The notes: generated from the sequence alone by a model not told the origin. 64,000 nt of DNA from Pedobacter yonginensis (GCF_003173595.1 NZ_QGNZ01000001.1:1116001-1180000); one strand, 5' to 3'; shown: positions 16,594 through 27,249, counted from the first letter of the stretch. A program made the numbers and translations.

Positions 16594-19056
16594 TTATAAT
16601 TCGGTAAATACAGTTTTCAATCCATCAGACCTTACAGAAACAATGCTTGTACCTTTGTTTAATTTTACTTTAATTATGGCTCTACCATTGTAGGCTTGCA
16701 CTTTTCTTGAACCAGATGAAGTACCTTGATTATCAATTAGTTTACCATCTCCAGTTAAACCGAAATTTATCCAATTAATGGCGTCCAAACACTGCACATT
16801 TTTATCGTCATATAGCTTAACTTCTACTGTGGCAACATCATCTTGTTGAGCAATTTTCTTCAGCACCAATCGGTTTGGCTTGCCCCATTTCTCGGTTTGA
16901 TAGTTGAACTTAATTTCATCGGTTACGGTTTCTTTACCTTTTTTGGCGATCACATTCACCGTATTTTCGCCTTTTAAAAACGGAAGATTCCATCGTAAGC
17001 CTGCAGCAGGATAATCCTGGCTGTTTCTTTTTTTCGAACCAAAGCTTTTACCATTTAAGAAGATTTCCGCTTCGCTACAGTTTGAATATACTTTGACCAT
17101 TTTTTCTTCGCCCTCATCGCCCCAGCGAACCGGCCAAGTGTGACCGTAAATGTGCACCATTGGTTTTTCTGTCCAGTAGGACTGAAACACATAATAGGAT
17201 TCTTTTTTGGTAAAATCTCTTTCTACTACCCCCTTTTGATTCATGTAAGGTACCGGGTTATCTGGACGTATCGCTGTCGAGAAATCTTTAAAAGGCCAAT
17301 ATGCAGTTCCGCTTAACCAAGGCATGTTTTCTTGTTCTTTCAGGTGCCAATCAATTAAATTAGCGATGTATGATTCGCTCCAGTCGCCATCTTTAGAAAT
17401 TCTGGCTGCACCACCATAAAGTGAAGCATCGCCTGCTCGCTCATCTGCGCTTCCACCTGTTTTAATTTTACTGAGTGCTTTATCTGGATTTTCAGAGTGA
17501 CGTAAAGCATGGCTATCGCCACCCCATTCTACATGCAAAAAACGCTTAACCTTAGCAAATTCTTCTTCTGTAGCCTTTTTGTAATCGGTGTAGGCACCTC
17601 GATACCAGCCTGCCCAAATGGATGGTGAATACACATCTACAATGTCGCTACAAAAGTCGCAACGCCTAATGGCCGTGTAACGAGCGGGATCTATTTTATG
17701 CGAAAGGTCGTTCAATTCTTTCATAAAGGTTCTAATCTTTTCCTTATCAAATTCAGGAAAATCTCCTGGCCAATCGTTTTCGTTACCCAAACCCCAAATC
17801 ACAATGCTTGGGTGGTTATAGTGTTGCTCAACCATGTTGGTTAGCATTCTGCGTGCTTGTTGCTTATAAACTTCTCCACCTAAGCCACCTCTGCACCATG
17901 GAATTTCCTCCCAAACCAAAATGCCCAAACTGTCACAAAGATTCAATACAATTCTGGACTGTTGGTAATGGCCTAAGCGAATGAAATTTACGCCCATATC
18001 TTTCATCATTTGCATTTCTTGGCGAATCATGGGCTCCGTCATTGCCGAGCCTACCCCTGCATGGTCTTCATGGCGATGCGTGCCCCTGAGGAGCAATCTC
18101 TTGCCATTTAGATTGAAAGGGCCTTTTTCTATAAAATCGATGTGTCTGAAGCCTACTTTTTCTTCGCCTTTGGCATTTCCTGCTGATGAAATGACTTCAT
18201 ATTGAACCGTGTATTGTGCTGGTTTATCCGTTGACCAGAGTTGAGGTTTTTTCAATTCAAAAGTCCACAAATCTAAATTGCCTGACAATGCATCTAATTT
18301 CTTATTTGATTTTGCAAGCAACTTTCCGCTGGGATCTAATAACTGAAGTTGAATGGTGGCCTTATCTATACCTTTTGGATTATAAAATTGAGCATGAACA
18401 TTCAATTTACCCAATTTGCCTTGCGCATCAACTTCTGCTTTCGCAAAAAGTTTATCTACAGAAAGCGCAGGGGCATATACCAAGTTTAAATAGCGATAAA
18501 TGCCGCCATACACATTGAAATCAGATAAATCAGAAGGAATCATTTCCAAATCTCTGCTATTATCTGTGCGGATTGACACCGGAATCTTTCCTTTAAATTG
18601 TTTTTTATAAACCTCCGTTTTTTCAAATTCTGCTACTGCATCGGTAATGTCAACCGTCCATTCATCGTAACCGCCAACATGCGCAGCCACTTTGGTGGTG
18701 TACACATAAACTTCTGTTTTTTGTCCGGCACCTTCAAAATGCAAAATGGTTCTGCCCTTTTGATACGGATTATTTATAGCCAATTGGGTACGATACCAAG
18801 ATGGCCCCTGATAATAATTCACCTCAGGATCTACAGCATCTAAGGCATTAACGCAGTGTGGCAGGGTAACACTTTGCCAAATCGGCACCGCTTCAGGATT
18901 ACCGAGCCCAACGGGACGAACGGCCTCCCAAATGCCGCCCAAATCTTGACGCAAAAATTCCCAATTGTTATTTAATCGAACAGATTGTTGTGCCAACAAT
19001 AACTTGCTCGTAAACAGTAGGCTTAATAAGGTTATATATTTAATTTTCTTTAACAT
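16594..19056 (-). CDS. GH2-family glycoside hydrolase with extra C-terminal domains
   Basis: An 820-residue secreted GH2 enzyme. Signal peptide LKKIKYITLLSLLFTSKLLLA. The N-terminal sugar-binding jelly roll (LNNWEFLRQDLGGIWE) and an immunoglobulin-like domain precede the TIM barrel with LRGTHRHEDHAGVG. The acid/base Glu is in IVIWGLGNENDW and the nucleophile Glu in FLHVEWGGDSHA. After the barrel come a DUF4982-like and an Ig-like domain (AEIFLNGKSFGSKKRN, VNVIAKKGKE). GH2 members include beta-galactosidases, beta-mannosidases and beta-glucuronidases; the operon context makes a glucuronidase or galactosidase plausible. The frame reaches a TTG at 19059, but the ATG at 19056 is preferred. Confidence 0.9.
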   Translation of the reverse strand: MLKKIKYITLLSLLFTSKLLLAQQSVRLNNNWEFLRQDLGGIWEAVRPVGLGNPEAVPIWQSVTLPHCVNALDAVDPEVNYYQGPSWYRTQLAINNPYQKGRTILHFEGAGQKTEVYVYTTKVAAHVGGYDEWTVDITDAVAEFEKTEVYKKQFKGKIPVSIRTDNSRDLEMIPSDLSDFNVYGGIYRYLNLVYAPALSVDKLFAKAEVDAQGKLGKLNVHAQFYNPKGIDKATIQLQLLDPSGKLLAKSNKKLDALSGNLDLWTFELKKPQLWSTDKPAQYTVQYEVISSAGNAKGEEKVGFRHIDFIEKGPFNLNGKRLLLRGTHRHEDHAGVGSAMTEPMIRQEMQMMKDMGVNFIRLGHYQQSRIVLNLCDSLGILVWEEIPWCRGGLGGEVYKQQARRMLTNMVEQHYNHPSIVIWGLGNENDWPGDFPEFDKEKIRTFMKELNDLSHKIDPARYTAIRRCDFCSDIVDVYSPSIWAGWYRGAYTDYKKATEEEFAKVKRFLHVEWGGDSHALRHSENPDKALSKIKTGGSADERAGDASLYGGAARISKDGDWSESYIANLIDWHLKEQENMPWLSGTAYWPFKDFSTAIRPDNPVPYMNQKGVVERDFTKKESYYVFQSYWTEKPMVHIYGHTWPVRWGDEGEEKMVKVYSNCSEAEIFLNGKSFGSKKRNSQDYPAAGLRWNLPFLKGENTVNVIAKKGKETVTDEIKFNYQTEKWGKPNRLVLKKIAQQDDVATVEVKLYDDKNVQCLDAINWINFGLTGDGKLIDNQGTSSGSRKVQAYNGRAIIKVKLNKGTSIVSVRSDGLKTVFTEL

Positions 19057-19150
19057 CAATCAATATTCTTAAGCTTTTAAAAAACGTAGGTTTCTTTAAT
19101 TTAACAGGGTACGCTTAAACAATTAAATGGGCAACTTTAACGAGCAAATT

Positions 19151-21796
19151 TTAATATATTTTTCTGAGTTGAATGGCATTTAAAACAGGCTTACCCTCAA
19201 TCGCATTGAAATCTATCGCAATCCCCTTCCCGTTTTGAACGGTTATGGTGGTTTTCTTTTTAACTGCCGTAGTATAACCAAAATCCTTTGCCATGTTCAG
19301 CTTGCTCATAAAGGAAACGCCATTTATTGCCACATCAAAAATGCGCTGTTCTACCACTTCCTTTTTGTGGTTGTTATCTAAATTATAAGCCAATGCCTCT
19401 TTAGTTTCTCCGCCAACCAACTCGGCAAAATGTAACGAAAGCTCGTATTCACCATCTGGAACATCAAACTTAAATTGCTTAATGCCAACTTGTTGAGTTT
19501 GATAAATCGGGTCGTTATCGGTTCCTAAAATATTTTTATCGCTACCGTAAGTAATGCGGTTGTTGGTTCCTTTAAACGGCTCTCCACCAATCCAGCCCCA
19601 ACTTCCGGTTCGGTAAGGCTGATCAGGCATCCAAAGCTGATGTTCTTTCTCATCAATGTAAAATCGTTTTGAACCCAAAAGCACATTTATGTTTTTAAAC
19701 TGAATTTGATCTGCAAAGCGGTAAGGCTGAAGCTGAAAATTCACGTCAATTTGATCACTATTTTCTCCAGAAACGGCTTTTATTTGGTTATTTCCATCTA
19801 CAAAAGGCACATCCCACTGGCAAATGTGATCTATAGCTGTTTTAACGCCCAAACTTTTGCCGTTTAGAAATAACTCTACAGATAATAAATTTGTAGCCAC
19901 TTGCAAGGGTTGCGAGCAGCTAGCATAAGCCGAATCTGCCACACCACCTCTTTCTTTCCATTGTGCGGATGTAATTTTAAGATAGGGTTTGCTGGCCAAA
20001 TAGGCTTGATAAAGAAAGTACGTATCTTTTGGTTCACGCCCAATGGTTAATAAGCCTTTGTTATTAATGTGTGGCATAGTTTCTTCACGGGTTTCGGAAT
20101 TAAAATCGGCTAAATTCCAAGCCATGCCACCGCTTACAAAAGGTCGGCTCAACATGGCATTCAAATACACTTGATTAAATTGAATGGCATATTCTATACT
20201 TTTATCAAACCGAACAGGCAAAAACGAGCGGATTCTAGGATCAGCATCAGCACCATATTCCGTTACCAACATCGGTTTGTCGGCCAGCTCTTTGTGGTGC
20301 CGATCCAGAAACTTAGCAAAATCTGCCGGAGCGCCAGAGTACCATCCAGAGTACAAGTTCCAACCCACAATCATTGGTATTTTGGTTAAGCCTACTTTAT
20401 TGTACACATCAAAAGCTCCGTGGTTCACCAACAAAGTATATCGAGATGGATCTTCTTTTCTAGTCAAATCATCTAATTTTTGCGCAAGCTCCCGAATGTG
20501 CTCATAATAAATTTGTTGGCGTGGCTTATCATTAGAAAACTTAGGACGAAGCAAAACTTCATTCATGTAGGCCCAAATAATAATGCTTGGGTGGTTAAAG
20601 TTTTGCTTAATCATTTCAGTTTGCATGTTTAAACAGTTGGCTGTAAATGCTTCCGATTCGGTAATGGTATTTACTACCGGAATTTCAACTGAGGCTAAAA
20701 TGCCTAATCTATCGCAGGCTTCTAAAATTAAGGGGTCTTGCGGATAGTGCGCAACCCTTAAAAAATTGCCGCCCATGTTTTTAAGCAATTCTATGTCACG
20801 GGTTTGCAGGGCATCTGGCGTGGCGTTGCCTAAGTTTTCATAATCTTGGTGCCGGCTTGCCCCAATCAACTTCAAAGGTTTATCATTCAAAAAGAAGCCC
20901 TTATCGGCATCAAATTTAAACCATCTAAAACCAAGCGGATTAGAAACCTGATCGATAATCGCCTTCGTTTTAACATCAATTATTTTGCTCACCACCCGGT
21001 ACAAATAGGGGTTTTCTGGCGACCATAGCTCAGGGTTTTTAATTGATTTTATATCTTGTACATAAATTGCATTGCCGTTAACCAAGTTTAAAGCAGTTGT
21101 TTGGCTGGCTACTGCCCTACCGCGAGCATCAAACACGGTTGTTAAAAGCTGCACTTTTTTCACTCCCGTGGAGGGCTTATCAATAGAACTTTTGATTTGC
21201 ACACTTGCCGTTGTTGCAGAAACCTGTGGTGTAGTGATAAAAACGCCAGAACTTCCGTTTTCCCTTTGAGAAAAGTGCACTGGATTGGTTATCAGCAAGG
21301 TAACATTTCGGTACATCCCACCAAAAAAGGTAAAATCGGCCGTTAAGGGTGCAATGTCTTCGTTAAAGCGGTTATTGGCCCTCACCTCAATTACATCATC
21401 GCTGTAGTTTAAATATGGGCTAATCGGTACAATAAAACGGGTGTAACTGCCAATATGTTTACCCGCCAATTTTCCATTTACCAAAACTTCGGCCTCTTGT
21501 GCAACACCATTAAAAACCAGAAAAACAGCCTTGCCCTTGGCGCTTTCATCCAGATTAAGCTTACGCTTGTAAATGCCCAAGCCACGATAATAACCCGAAA
21601 CATCATCCAAAACATCCTGATCATTCCAAGTATGCGGAATGTTTACTTTTTCAACCGAGCCATTTTCCTTGTGGAATTCCCATTGGTCGTTTAAGCTAAT
21701 CGTTTTCCGACCGGCATCTTGTGCATCAGCATTTATCACCCAAAAGGCGGCAAAAAAGAGTATTAACGATCTTATCAATGGGTTTACTTGTAACAT
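19151..21796 (-). CDS. GH2-family glycoside hydrolase with C-terminal malectin-like domain
   Basis: An 881-residue secreted GH2 enzyme. Signal peptide LIRSLILFFAAFWVINADA. The sugar-binding domain (SLNDQWEFHKENGSVEKVNI), Ig-like domain and TIM barrel are present, with GASRHQDYENLG, acid/base Glu in IIIWAYMNEVLL and nucleophile Glu in PMLVTEYGADADP. After a DUF4982/Ig-like part, the last 170 residues form a malectin-like carbohydrate-binding domain (SWGWIGGEPF, KFDVPDGEYELSLHFAEL, FDVAINGV). It is longer than the other two GH2 proteins of the locus and differs in the residues around the catalytic sites, so the three enzymes probably act on different linkages. There is a 305-base gap upstream. 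Confidence 0.9.
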   Translation of the reverse strand: MLQVNPLIRSLILFFAAFWVINADAQDAGRKTISLNDQWEFHKENGSVEKVNIPHTWNDQDVLDDVSGYYRGLGIYKRKLNLDESAKGKAVFLVFNGVAQEAEVLVNGKLAGKHIGSYTRFIVPISPYLNYSDDVIEVRANNRFNEDIAPLTADFTFFGGMYRNVTLLITNPVHFSQRENGSSGVFITTPQVSATTASVQIKSSIDKPSTGVKKVQLLTTVFDARGRAVASQTTALNLVNGNAIYVQDIKSIKNPELWSPENPYLYRVVSKIIDVKTKAIIDQVSNPLGFRWFKFDADKGFFLNDKPLKLIGASRHQDYENLGNATPDALQTRDIELLKNMGGNFLRVAHYPQDPLILEACDRLGILASVEIPVVNTITESEAFTANCLNMQTEMIKQNFNHPSIIIWAYMNEVLLRPKFSNDKPRQQIYYEHIRELAQKLDDLTRKEDPSRYTLLVNHGAFDVYNKVGLTKIPMIVGWNLYSGWYSGAPADFAKFLDRHHKELADKPMLVTEYGADADPRIRSFLPVRFDKSIEYAIQFNQVYLNAMLSRPFVSGGMAWNLADFNSETREETMPHINNKGLLTIGREPKDTYFLYQAYLASKPYLKITSAQWKERGGVADSAYASCSQPLQVATNLLSVELFLNGKSLGVKTAIDHICQWDVPFVDGNNQIKAVSGENSDQIDVNFQLQPYRFADQIQFKNINVLLGSKRFYIDEKEHQLWMPDQPYRTGSWGWIGGEPFKGTNNRITYGSDKNILGTDNDPIYQTQQVGIKQFKFDVPDGEYELSLHFAELVGGETKEALAYNLDNNHKKEVVEQRIFDVAINGVSFMSKLNMAKDFGYTTAVKKKTTITVQNGKGIAIDFNAIEGKPVLNAIQLRKIY

Positions 21797-22101
21797 TCTA
21801 TATTTTTAATCTGGTTAGCCATGCATCCAGCAGGTTAAGGGTTATTTAAAATTTCCGCACTCAAAATCATTTGAAAAGCAATGCCTGTACATCTTCGGGT
21901 GCATCAGTCCCGCTATCCCTCCAAGCACAATGAAAAATTGTGGCTTTCCGTACTATCGGGTTTAATAAATACAAAGCCTGTAAAAAACACCCATTCCCCC
22001 TCATTTTTCAGGCATAAAACGCCCCAATCCCTCCTAAAAAGAGATCAAATTATGGTTTCAAAATGTCTTGTTTTTAAACGCTGCGTTTGTATTACAGCAA
22101 A
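21797..22101. other. Intra-operon non-coding gap
   Basis: These 305 bases separate the GH3 gene from the downstream GH2 gene, while most neighbours in the series are a few to about 110 bases apart. No open frame with protein character, strong hairpin or clear TAnnTTTG box is visible. A segment around 21890-21960 (CCCGCTATCC ... CTATCGGG) looks like a fragment of an intergenic repeat. An internal promoter or a degenerated repeat could lie here, but I cannot point to it. Confidence 0.4.
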
Positions 22102-24318
22102 TTATTCAACCAACACAAAATCTTGCTCTAATTTTATATTGTTCGATGCAGTGCCAATCAATAATTTAAAATCCCCCGCTTCTGCAGCCCATTTAAGTTG
22201 TTGGTTGTAAAACGAAAGTTTGTCTTTATCAATTAGAAAAGTAATTTTCTTGCTTTCGCCCGCTTTCAAAAATACTTTCCGGAAGTCCTTTAACTCTTTA
22301 ACCGGACGCACCACCGAAGCAAATTTATCTTGCAAATACAACTGTGCAACTTCTTCACCATCATATTTACCTGTGTTTTTTAAGGTAAAGCTCACTTCAA
22401 TTTTGCCATCCATTTTAAGTTGTGTGGCACTTAATTTCAAGTTGCTATATTCGAAAGTGGTGTAGCTTAAACCGTAGCCAAAGGCAAACTTCGGACTATT
22501 TGGCGAATCGAGATACCCTGAACGGTAAACGGTTTCTTCATCGTTTTTAGCCGGGCGCCCCGTACTTAAATAATTGTAGTACAAGGGTATCTGTCCTTCA
22601 TCACGAGGAAAAGTCATCGGGAGTTTTCCTGCAGGGTTGTAATCGCCGAATAAAACATTGGCCATTGCATTTCCAGCTTCGCTACCCAACCACCAAGTGT
22701 ACATAATTGCAGGTACGTTATCGGCTGTCCAGTTAAAAATTAAAGGTCTGCCTGCCATTACCAATACCACAACAGGTTTTCCTGTAGCCTGCATGGCTTT
22801 AATCAAATCTTCCTGTACGCCAGGCATGTGGATATTGGTTTTACTTTTGGCTTCGCCGCTCATATCTAAGGTTTCTCCCACGGCCATTACAATTACATCT
22901 GCCTGTTTGGCAACCGCTAAGGCTTCGGCAAAACCCGCTTTCGAGGTATCCGATATTCCGCAACCCTTTGCATAAAGTAATTCGGTTTTATCGCCAACTT
23001 TATTTTTTAAGCCTTGGTACAAAGAAACGAGTTGATCATTTTCCCAAGCGATTGACCAAAATCCCTGCATATCTTTTTCAGATTTTCCCAATGGCCCGAT
23101 TACGGCTATTTTCTTCAAATTTTTTGATAAGGGTAAAACCTGATTGTTGTTTTTTAACAAAACGATACTTTTTTCGGCCATTTGCAAAGAAGCCTTTCTA
23201 TTTTCTGGCGAGTTCAGTTCTTTTTCCTGGCGTGCCTCATTGCTAAAACGATATGGATCATCAAACAAACCCAATTCGAATTTCTTACGGAGGATTCTTC
23301 TAACCGCATCATCAATTACCGCAACCGGAACTTTCTTTTCTGCAACCAACTTGGCTAAATTAGGCAGGTAACTCAGGCTTTCCATATCCATATCGCTTCC
23401 AGCTTTAATGGCCAATTCTGCGGCTTGCTTTTTATCTTTAGCAAAACCATGCTCAATCATTTCACCAATTGAACCCCAATCACTTACCACAAAACCATTA
23501 AATTTCCATTTTCCTTTTAAAATATCTCTTTGTAAATAAGCGTTTCCAGTTGCTGGGATTCCATTTAAAGTGTTAAAAGAATTCATAAAAGTGCCTGCAC
23601 CGGCATCAAGAGCGGCTTTAAAAGGAGGTAAATACACTTCCCAAAGGGTGTGTTCACTCATATCAACCGCGGCATAATCTCGCCCTGCAATGGCAGCACC
23701 ATAGGCGGCAAAGTGCTTAACACAGGCCATCACGGCATCTAAATTCCCCAATCCTTTACCTTGAAAGCCTTTTACTCTGGCGAAGGCAATTTTAGATCCC
23801 AAATAAGTATCTTCTCCTGCACCTTCCATTACCCTGCCCCAACGTGGATCGCGAGCAATATCAACCATGGGTGCAAAGGTCCAATGCACACCAGATGAGG
23901 CCGTTTCTCTTCCAGCCACACGAGCAGCATTTTCTATCGAGCCTAAATCCCAGCTTGCCGCTTCTGCCAAGGGTATTGGAAAAGTAACCCGATAGCCATG
24001 AATTACATCTAAACCAAAAAGCAAAGGAATTTTCATCCTCGATTGCATGGCAACCTGTTGCATTGCTCGTGTTTCTTTTGCGCCTTTGATGTTTAATATT
24101 GCACCAACTTTGCCATCTCTAATTTCTTTTGCTTTGGAAGCGTTATTGGTAATTGGTCCGGTTGCATCGCCTCCATTGTATTGGTTTAACTGACCAATTT
24201 TTTCATCCAAAGTCATCAGTTTTAAAACAGAATCGATTTTCTTTTCTATCTTTTGATTTTGAGCAAAAGCAGAAAGAGATAGGGATAGAATGAGTGCTAA
24301 TGGTAAATAATGTTTCAT
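22102..24318 (-). CDS. GH3-family beta-glycosidase (BglX-like), secreted
   Basis: A 738-residue GH3 exo-glycosidase. Signal peptide MKHYLPLALILSLSLSAFAQ. Domain 1 is a TIM barrel with KIPLLFGLDVIHGYRVTFPI, GAGEDTYLGSKIA, and KHFAAYGAAIAGRDYA. The nucleophile Asp is in KFNGFVVSDWGSIGEM (about residue 280). Domain 2 is the alpha/beta sandwich, ending with YTTFEYSNLKLS. A C-terminal fibronectin III-like domain (GEEVAQLYLQDKFASVVRPV) follows, as in BglX. Typical activities are beta-glucosidase or beta-xylosidase; in this locus it would trim oligosaccharides in the periplasm. It follows the GH10 gene by 16 bases. Confidence 0.93.
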   Translation of the reverse strand: MKHYLPLALILSLSLSAFAQNQKIEKKIDSVLKLMTLDEKIGQLNQYNGGDATGPITNNASKAKEIRDGKVGAILNIKGAKETRAMQQVAMQSRMKIPLLFGLDVIHGYRVTFPIPLAEAASWDLGSIENAARVAGRETASSGVHWTFAPMVDIARDPRWGRVMEGAGEDTYLGSKIAFARVKGFQGKGLGNLDAVMACVKHFAAYGAAIAGRDYAAVDMSEHTLWEVYLPPFKAALDAGAGTFMNSFNTLNGIPATGNAYLQRDILKGKWKFNGFVVSDWGSIGEMIEHGFAKDKKQAAELAIKAGSDMDMESLSYLPNLAKLVAEKKVPVAVIDDAVRRILRKKFELGLFDDPYRFSNEARQEKELNSPENRKASLQMAEKSIVLLKNNNQVLPLSKNLKKIAVIGPLGKSEKDMQGFWSIAWENDQLVSLYQGLKNKVGDKTELLYAKGCGISDTSKAGFAEALAVAKQADVIVMAVGETLDMSGEAKSKTNIHMPGVQEDLIKAMQATGKPVVVLVMAGRPLIFNWTADNVPAIMYTWWLGSEAGNAMANVLFGDYNPAGKLPMTFPRDEGQIPLYYNYLSTGRPAKNDEETVYRSGYLDSPNSPKFAFGYGLSYTTFEYSNLKLSATQLKMDGKIEVSFTLKNTGKYDGEEVAQLYLQDKFASVVRPVKELKDFRKVFLKAGESKKITFLIDKDKLSFYNQQLKWAAEAGDFKLLIGTASNNIKLEQDFVLVE

Positions 24319-24334
24319 TTATAATATGGTATTT

Positions 24335-25411
24335 CTATTTAATTGCATCTAAAATTGCTTGATAAGCTGCCTTTTTTTGATACTGTGCATCAAAAGGCAA
24401 AGGCCAATCTGGTCGATTATAATTTGTTGGTATCCAACTGTCTGCATCGGTAACGTTCCAGGTGGTTATTCCAAATTGTTGGTTTTTAGGGATTGCATTG
24501 TAAGCCTTCACAATGGTTTTGTACTTAGCGGCTTGTTGCGCACCAAGTGCGGCTGTAAAGGTTAGGGTTTGATTATTTTCTGGATTTAAAGCAATATCGA
24601 GCTCAGAAAGGTGAATTTTTAGGCCTGTTGCCGCAGCAAGGTTAATGGCGTTGATTAAATTATCATCGCTTTGCGTTACTCGCGTATGCATCTGTAATCC
24701 AATTCCATCAATCGGGATGCCTTTAATTTTTAAGCTGTTAACCAAGTTTAAAATAGCTGTTCGTTTTGTCGGACCAAATTCATGTCCGTAATCATTATAA
24801 AATAATAAGGCACCTGGATCGGCTTCATGCGCATATTGAAATGCTCGTCCAATATAGTCTGCACCTAATTTCTGCACCCAAATGCTGTTTCGCATGGTTC
24901 CATCTTCGTTAATGGCCTCATTTACCACGTCCCAAGATACAATCTTTCCTTTAAAATGACCAACAACCGTTTGAATATGGGTTTTCAATAGGTTTTCCCA
25001 ATCGGCCGTGGTGCCTTGAAAATTGTTTACCCAATCTGGCAAAGATTTATACCAATTTAAGGTATGTCCATGCACCCGCTTTCCGTTTAGTCGAGCAAAA
25101 TCGACAAGGTAATCGGCATCTGCAAAATTATACACATCTTTTGATGGATGCACGGAAGCAAATTTCATCGCATTTTCAGCGGTAACGCTATTAAACTCTT
25201 TTACCACCAAATTGCGGTAATCAGAATTGTTTTTTAGCAAACTTATATTAACCGCAGCCCCCATCGGGAAAGGCATTGCCCCCTGCAAGGTGGTTTCCAC
25301 TGCCGCCGATTGTGGTGTAGGCTCAATACTGGTCGCTTTATTTTTCGCGCAAGAAAAGGTCAACAATGCAACCGAAAGCATAAATTTAGTTATCGAACCT
25401 ACATTTTTCAT
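24335..25411 (-). CDS. GH10-family endo-beta-1,4-xylanase, predicted lipoprotein
   Basis: A 358-residue GH10 enzyme that would cleave beta-1,4-xylan backbones. The N-terminus is a lipoprotein signal (FMLSVALLTFSCAKNKA, cysteine near residue 21), which suggests anchoring to the outer membrane. The TIM barrel carries the acid/base Glu in VSWDVVNEAINEDG and the nucleophile Glu in KIHLSELDIAL, together with VHGHTLNWYKSLPDWV and GITTWNVTDADSWIP. All family catalytic residues are present. It is located between GH2 and GH3 with short spacers. Its presence next to a glucuronate pathway raises the possibility that the target is a glucuronoxylan-like polymer. Confidence 0.94.
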   Translation of the reverse strand: MKNVGSITKFMLSVALLTFSCAKNKATSIEPTPQSAAVETTLQGAMPFPMGAAVNISLLKNNSDYRNLVVKEFNSVTAENAMKFASVHPSKDVYNFADADYLVDFARLNGKRVHGHTLNWYKSLPDWVNNFQGTTADWENLLKTHIQTVVGHFKGKIVSWDVVNEAINEDGTMRNSIWVQKLGADYIGRAFQYAHEADPGALLFYNDYGHEFGPTKRTAILNLVNSLKIKGIPIDGIGLQMHTRVTQSDDNLINAINLAAATGLKIHLSELDIALNPENNQTLTFTAALGAQQAAKYKTIVKAYNAIPKNQQFGITTWNVTDADSWIPTNYNRPDWPLPFDAQYQKKAAYQAILDAIK

Positions 25412-25419
25412 GGTATAAT

Positions 25420-27249
25420 CTATTTGTATTTGGTTTGCATTTCTGCATAAAAATCCTTCAAAACAAAGAAGGCTTTCTTTTTCTTTCCGGTTTCGCTAAT
25501 TAGGCCTTTACGGTTCCAAAAATTCTGATAAATGGGATGTTGTCTTCTCGGCGATCTAAAATCGGTCAAAATCCAAGGTGTCATCCCTCTTAATGCACCA
25601 ATTTTACTGAGCATTTTAATTTGGTTTTTGTAAAGTGCTTCTTGATATTCTTCGCTCCAACGGGTATTTTCATCTGCATGGAAGCCACCTAAAGCATCGC
25701 CACCAAACTCGGTAATCACCACTGGTTTTTTATATTTTATATCGAAATTGTATTTGGTAATTTCTGATGGACTCCCACCCCAATACCAACCGGCATATTC
25801 GTTAAAGCTCACCAAATCTATCTTCTCGCCCAGCGGATCGTTTAAAATAATGTTATTGCCTTCTCTATGCACTTCTAAAGCGGCGGCAACCAATCGGGTA
25901 TCATCCAAAGCGCGAGCAGTTTCGGCCAAATTGCTCATAAAACTCAATCGGGCATCACTTAACGGCGTTTCGTTCCCGATAGACCAAACAATAACACTGG
26001 CTCTATTTTTATCGCGTACAATTAAATCAGTAAGTTGTTGTTTAGCATTGGCATAGGTAGCTGGATTGGTCCAACTGATGGTCCAATACACCGGAACTTC
26101 AGCCCAAACCAATAAGCCCATTTCATCTGCCAAACGAATCATTTCTTCGTTGTGTGGATAGTGCGCCAGGCGAACATAATTACAGTTCATATCTTTGGCC
26201 CATTGCAGCATCATTCGCATATCGCCTTCTGAGCGCAAGCGCCCAGCCAGCAAGGGGTTTTCATCATGCAAAGAAATTCCCCTCAAAAAAACCGATTTTC
26301 CATTTAAAAGAATGCTATCGCCTTCTACCTGAATGGTTCTGAAACCAATTTTGTCATCAATATTTTCTTTATCGGTTTTAATGTTTACTGCATAAAGTTT
26401 CGGATTTTCTGGTGCCCATAGGTTTAAATTGTTCCATACAAATTCATCAGAGATTTTCCCTTCCGAATCGGTTTTGTATTTCTTCTCTAACTTTAATTCT
26501 GGGATGGATAGCGTAACTTCTTGATTAGATGTAGCATCAGCCAACTTTAATGAGAAATTTAAAAGGTTTTTATTCCCTTTTACCAATTGAAGTTTGTAAT
26601 CGCTAATGAAGTGATCTGGAAATTCAGCCAAATAAACATCGCGGGTTATTCCGCCATAATTCCACCAATCGGTGTTCACAGTCGGAATTTCATCTTGCTT
26701 GCGGATGTTATCTACCTTAAGTACGATGGAATTTTCTCCAACTTTGAGGTTATTGGTTACATCGAACTGAAATGGCGTAAAACCACCCTTGTGTACCCCC
26801 AATTTTTTGCCATTTAGGTAAACATGGGCTTCATAATTTACAGCAGCAAAATAAACATAGTACCTTTTGCCTTTTTCTGGCTTGGCATCGAACTTTCTGC
26901 GCAACCAAATATTGCCTTCGTACAATTCGAGTTTTTCTGACTGCGAGTTCCAATCGCCCGGTATGTTCATTTGCGGCGAATGATCGAAATCATACTCAAT
27001 CAATTCTGATTTATCTTTCTGAACCTTATCATCAAAGTAGCCACCTGTTCCTGTTTTCGATTGATCAAAAGGGTCGTGCCTATAATCATAGTAACCATTT
27101 TCATAAGGATCGATGATGTAATTCCATTTGCCATTTAAGCTTAAAACCTTACGTGCCTGAATGTTTTGAATAGAGCTAACTTGAGCGTAACTGATTGATG
27201 AAAGAAGCGAAAAGCAGATTAAAAATACTCTAAAGGTCGATTTTAACAT
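25420..27249 (-). CDS. GH2-family glycoside hydrolase, beta-glucuronidase-like
   Basis: A 609-residue GH2 enzyme with signal peptide (FRVFLICFSLLSSISYA). It is compact: sugar-binding domain (LSLNGKWNYIIDPYENGYYD), Ig-like domain, and a TIM barrel with LRGISLHDENPLLAGR, the acid/base Glu in SVIVWSIGNETPLS and the nucleophile Glu in KPVVITEFGGDALGG. No further domains follow. The length and the SIGNE/ITEFGGD pattern resemble beta-glucuronidases and related GH2 members, which suits the uronate-directed locus. It lies 110 bases downstream of the second SusD gene and just before GH10. Confidence 0.9.
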   Translation of the reverse strand: MLKSTFRVFLICFSLLSSISYAQVSSIQNIQARKVLSLNGKWNYIIDPYENGYYDYRHDPFDQSKTGTGGYFDDKVQKDKSELIEYDFDHSPQMNIPGDWNSQSEKLELYEGNIWLRRKFDAKPEKGKRYYVYFAAVNYEAHVYLNGKKLGVHKGGFTPFQFDVTNNLKVGENSIVLKVDNIRKQDEIPTVNTDWWNYGGITRDVYLAEFPDHFISDYKLQLVKGNKNLLNFSLKLADATSNQEVTLSIPELKLEKKYKTDSEGKISDEFVWNNLNLWAPENPKLYAVNIKTDKENIDDKIGFRTIQVEGDSILLNGKSVFLRGISLHDENPLLAGRLRSEGDMRMMLQWAKDMNCNYVRLAHYPHNEEMIRLADEMGLLVWAEVPVYWTISWTNPATYANAKQQLTDLIVRDKNRASVIVWSIGNETPLSDARLSFMSNLAETARALDDTRLVAAALEVHREGNNIILNDPLGEKIDLVSFNEYAGWYWGGSPSEITKYNFDIKYKKPVVITEFGGDALGGFHADENTRWSEEYQEALYKNQIKMLSKIGALRGMTPWILTDFRSPRRQHPIYQNFWNRKGLISETGKKKKAFFVLKDFYAEMQTKYK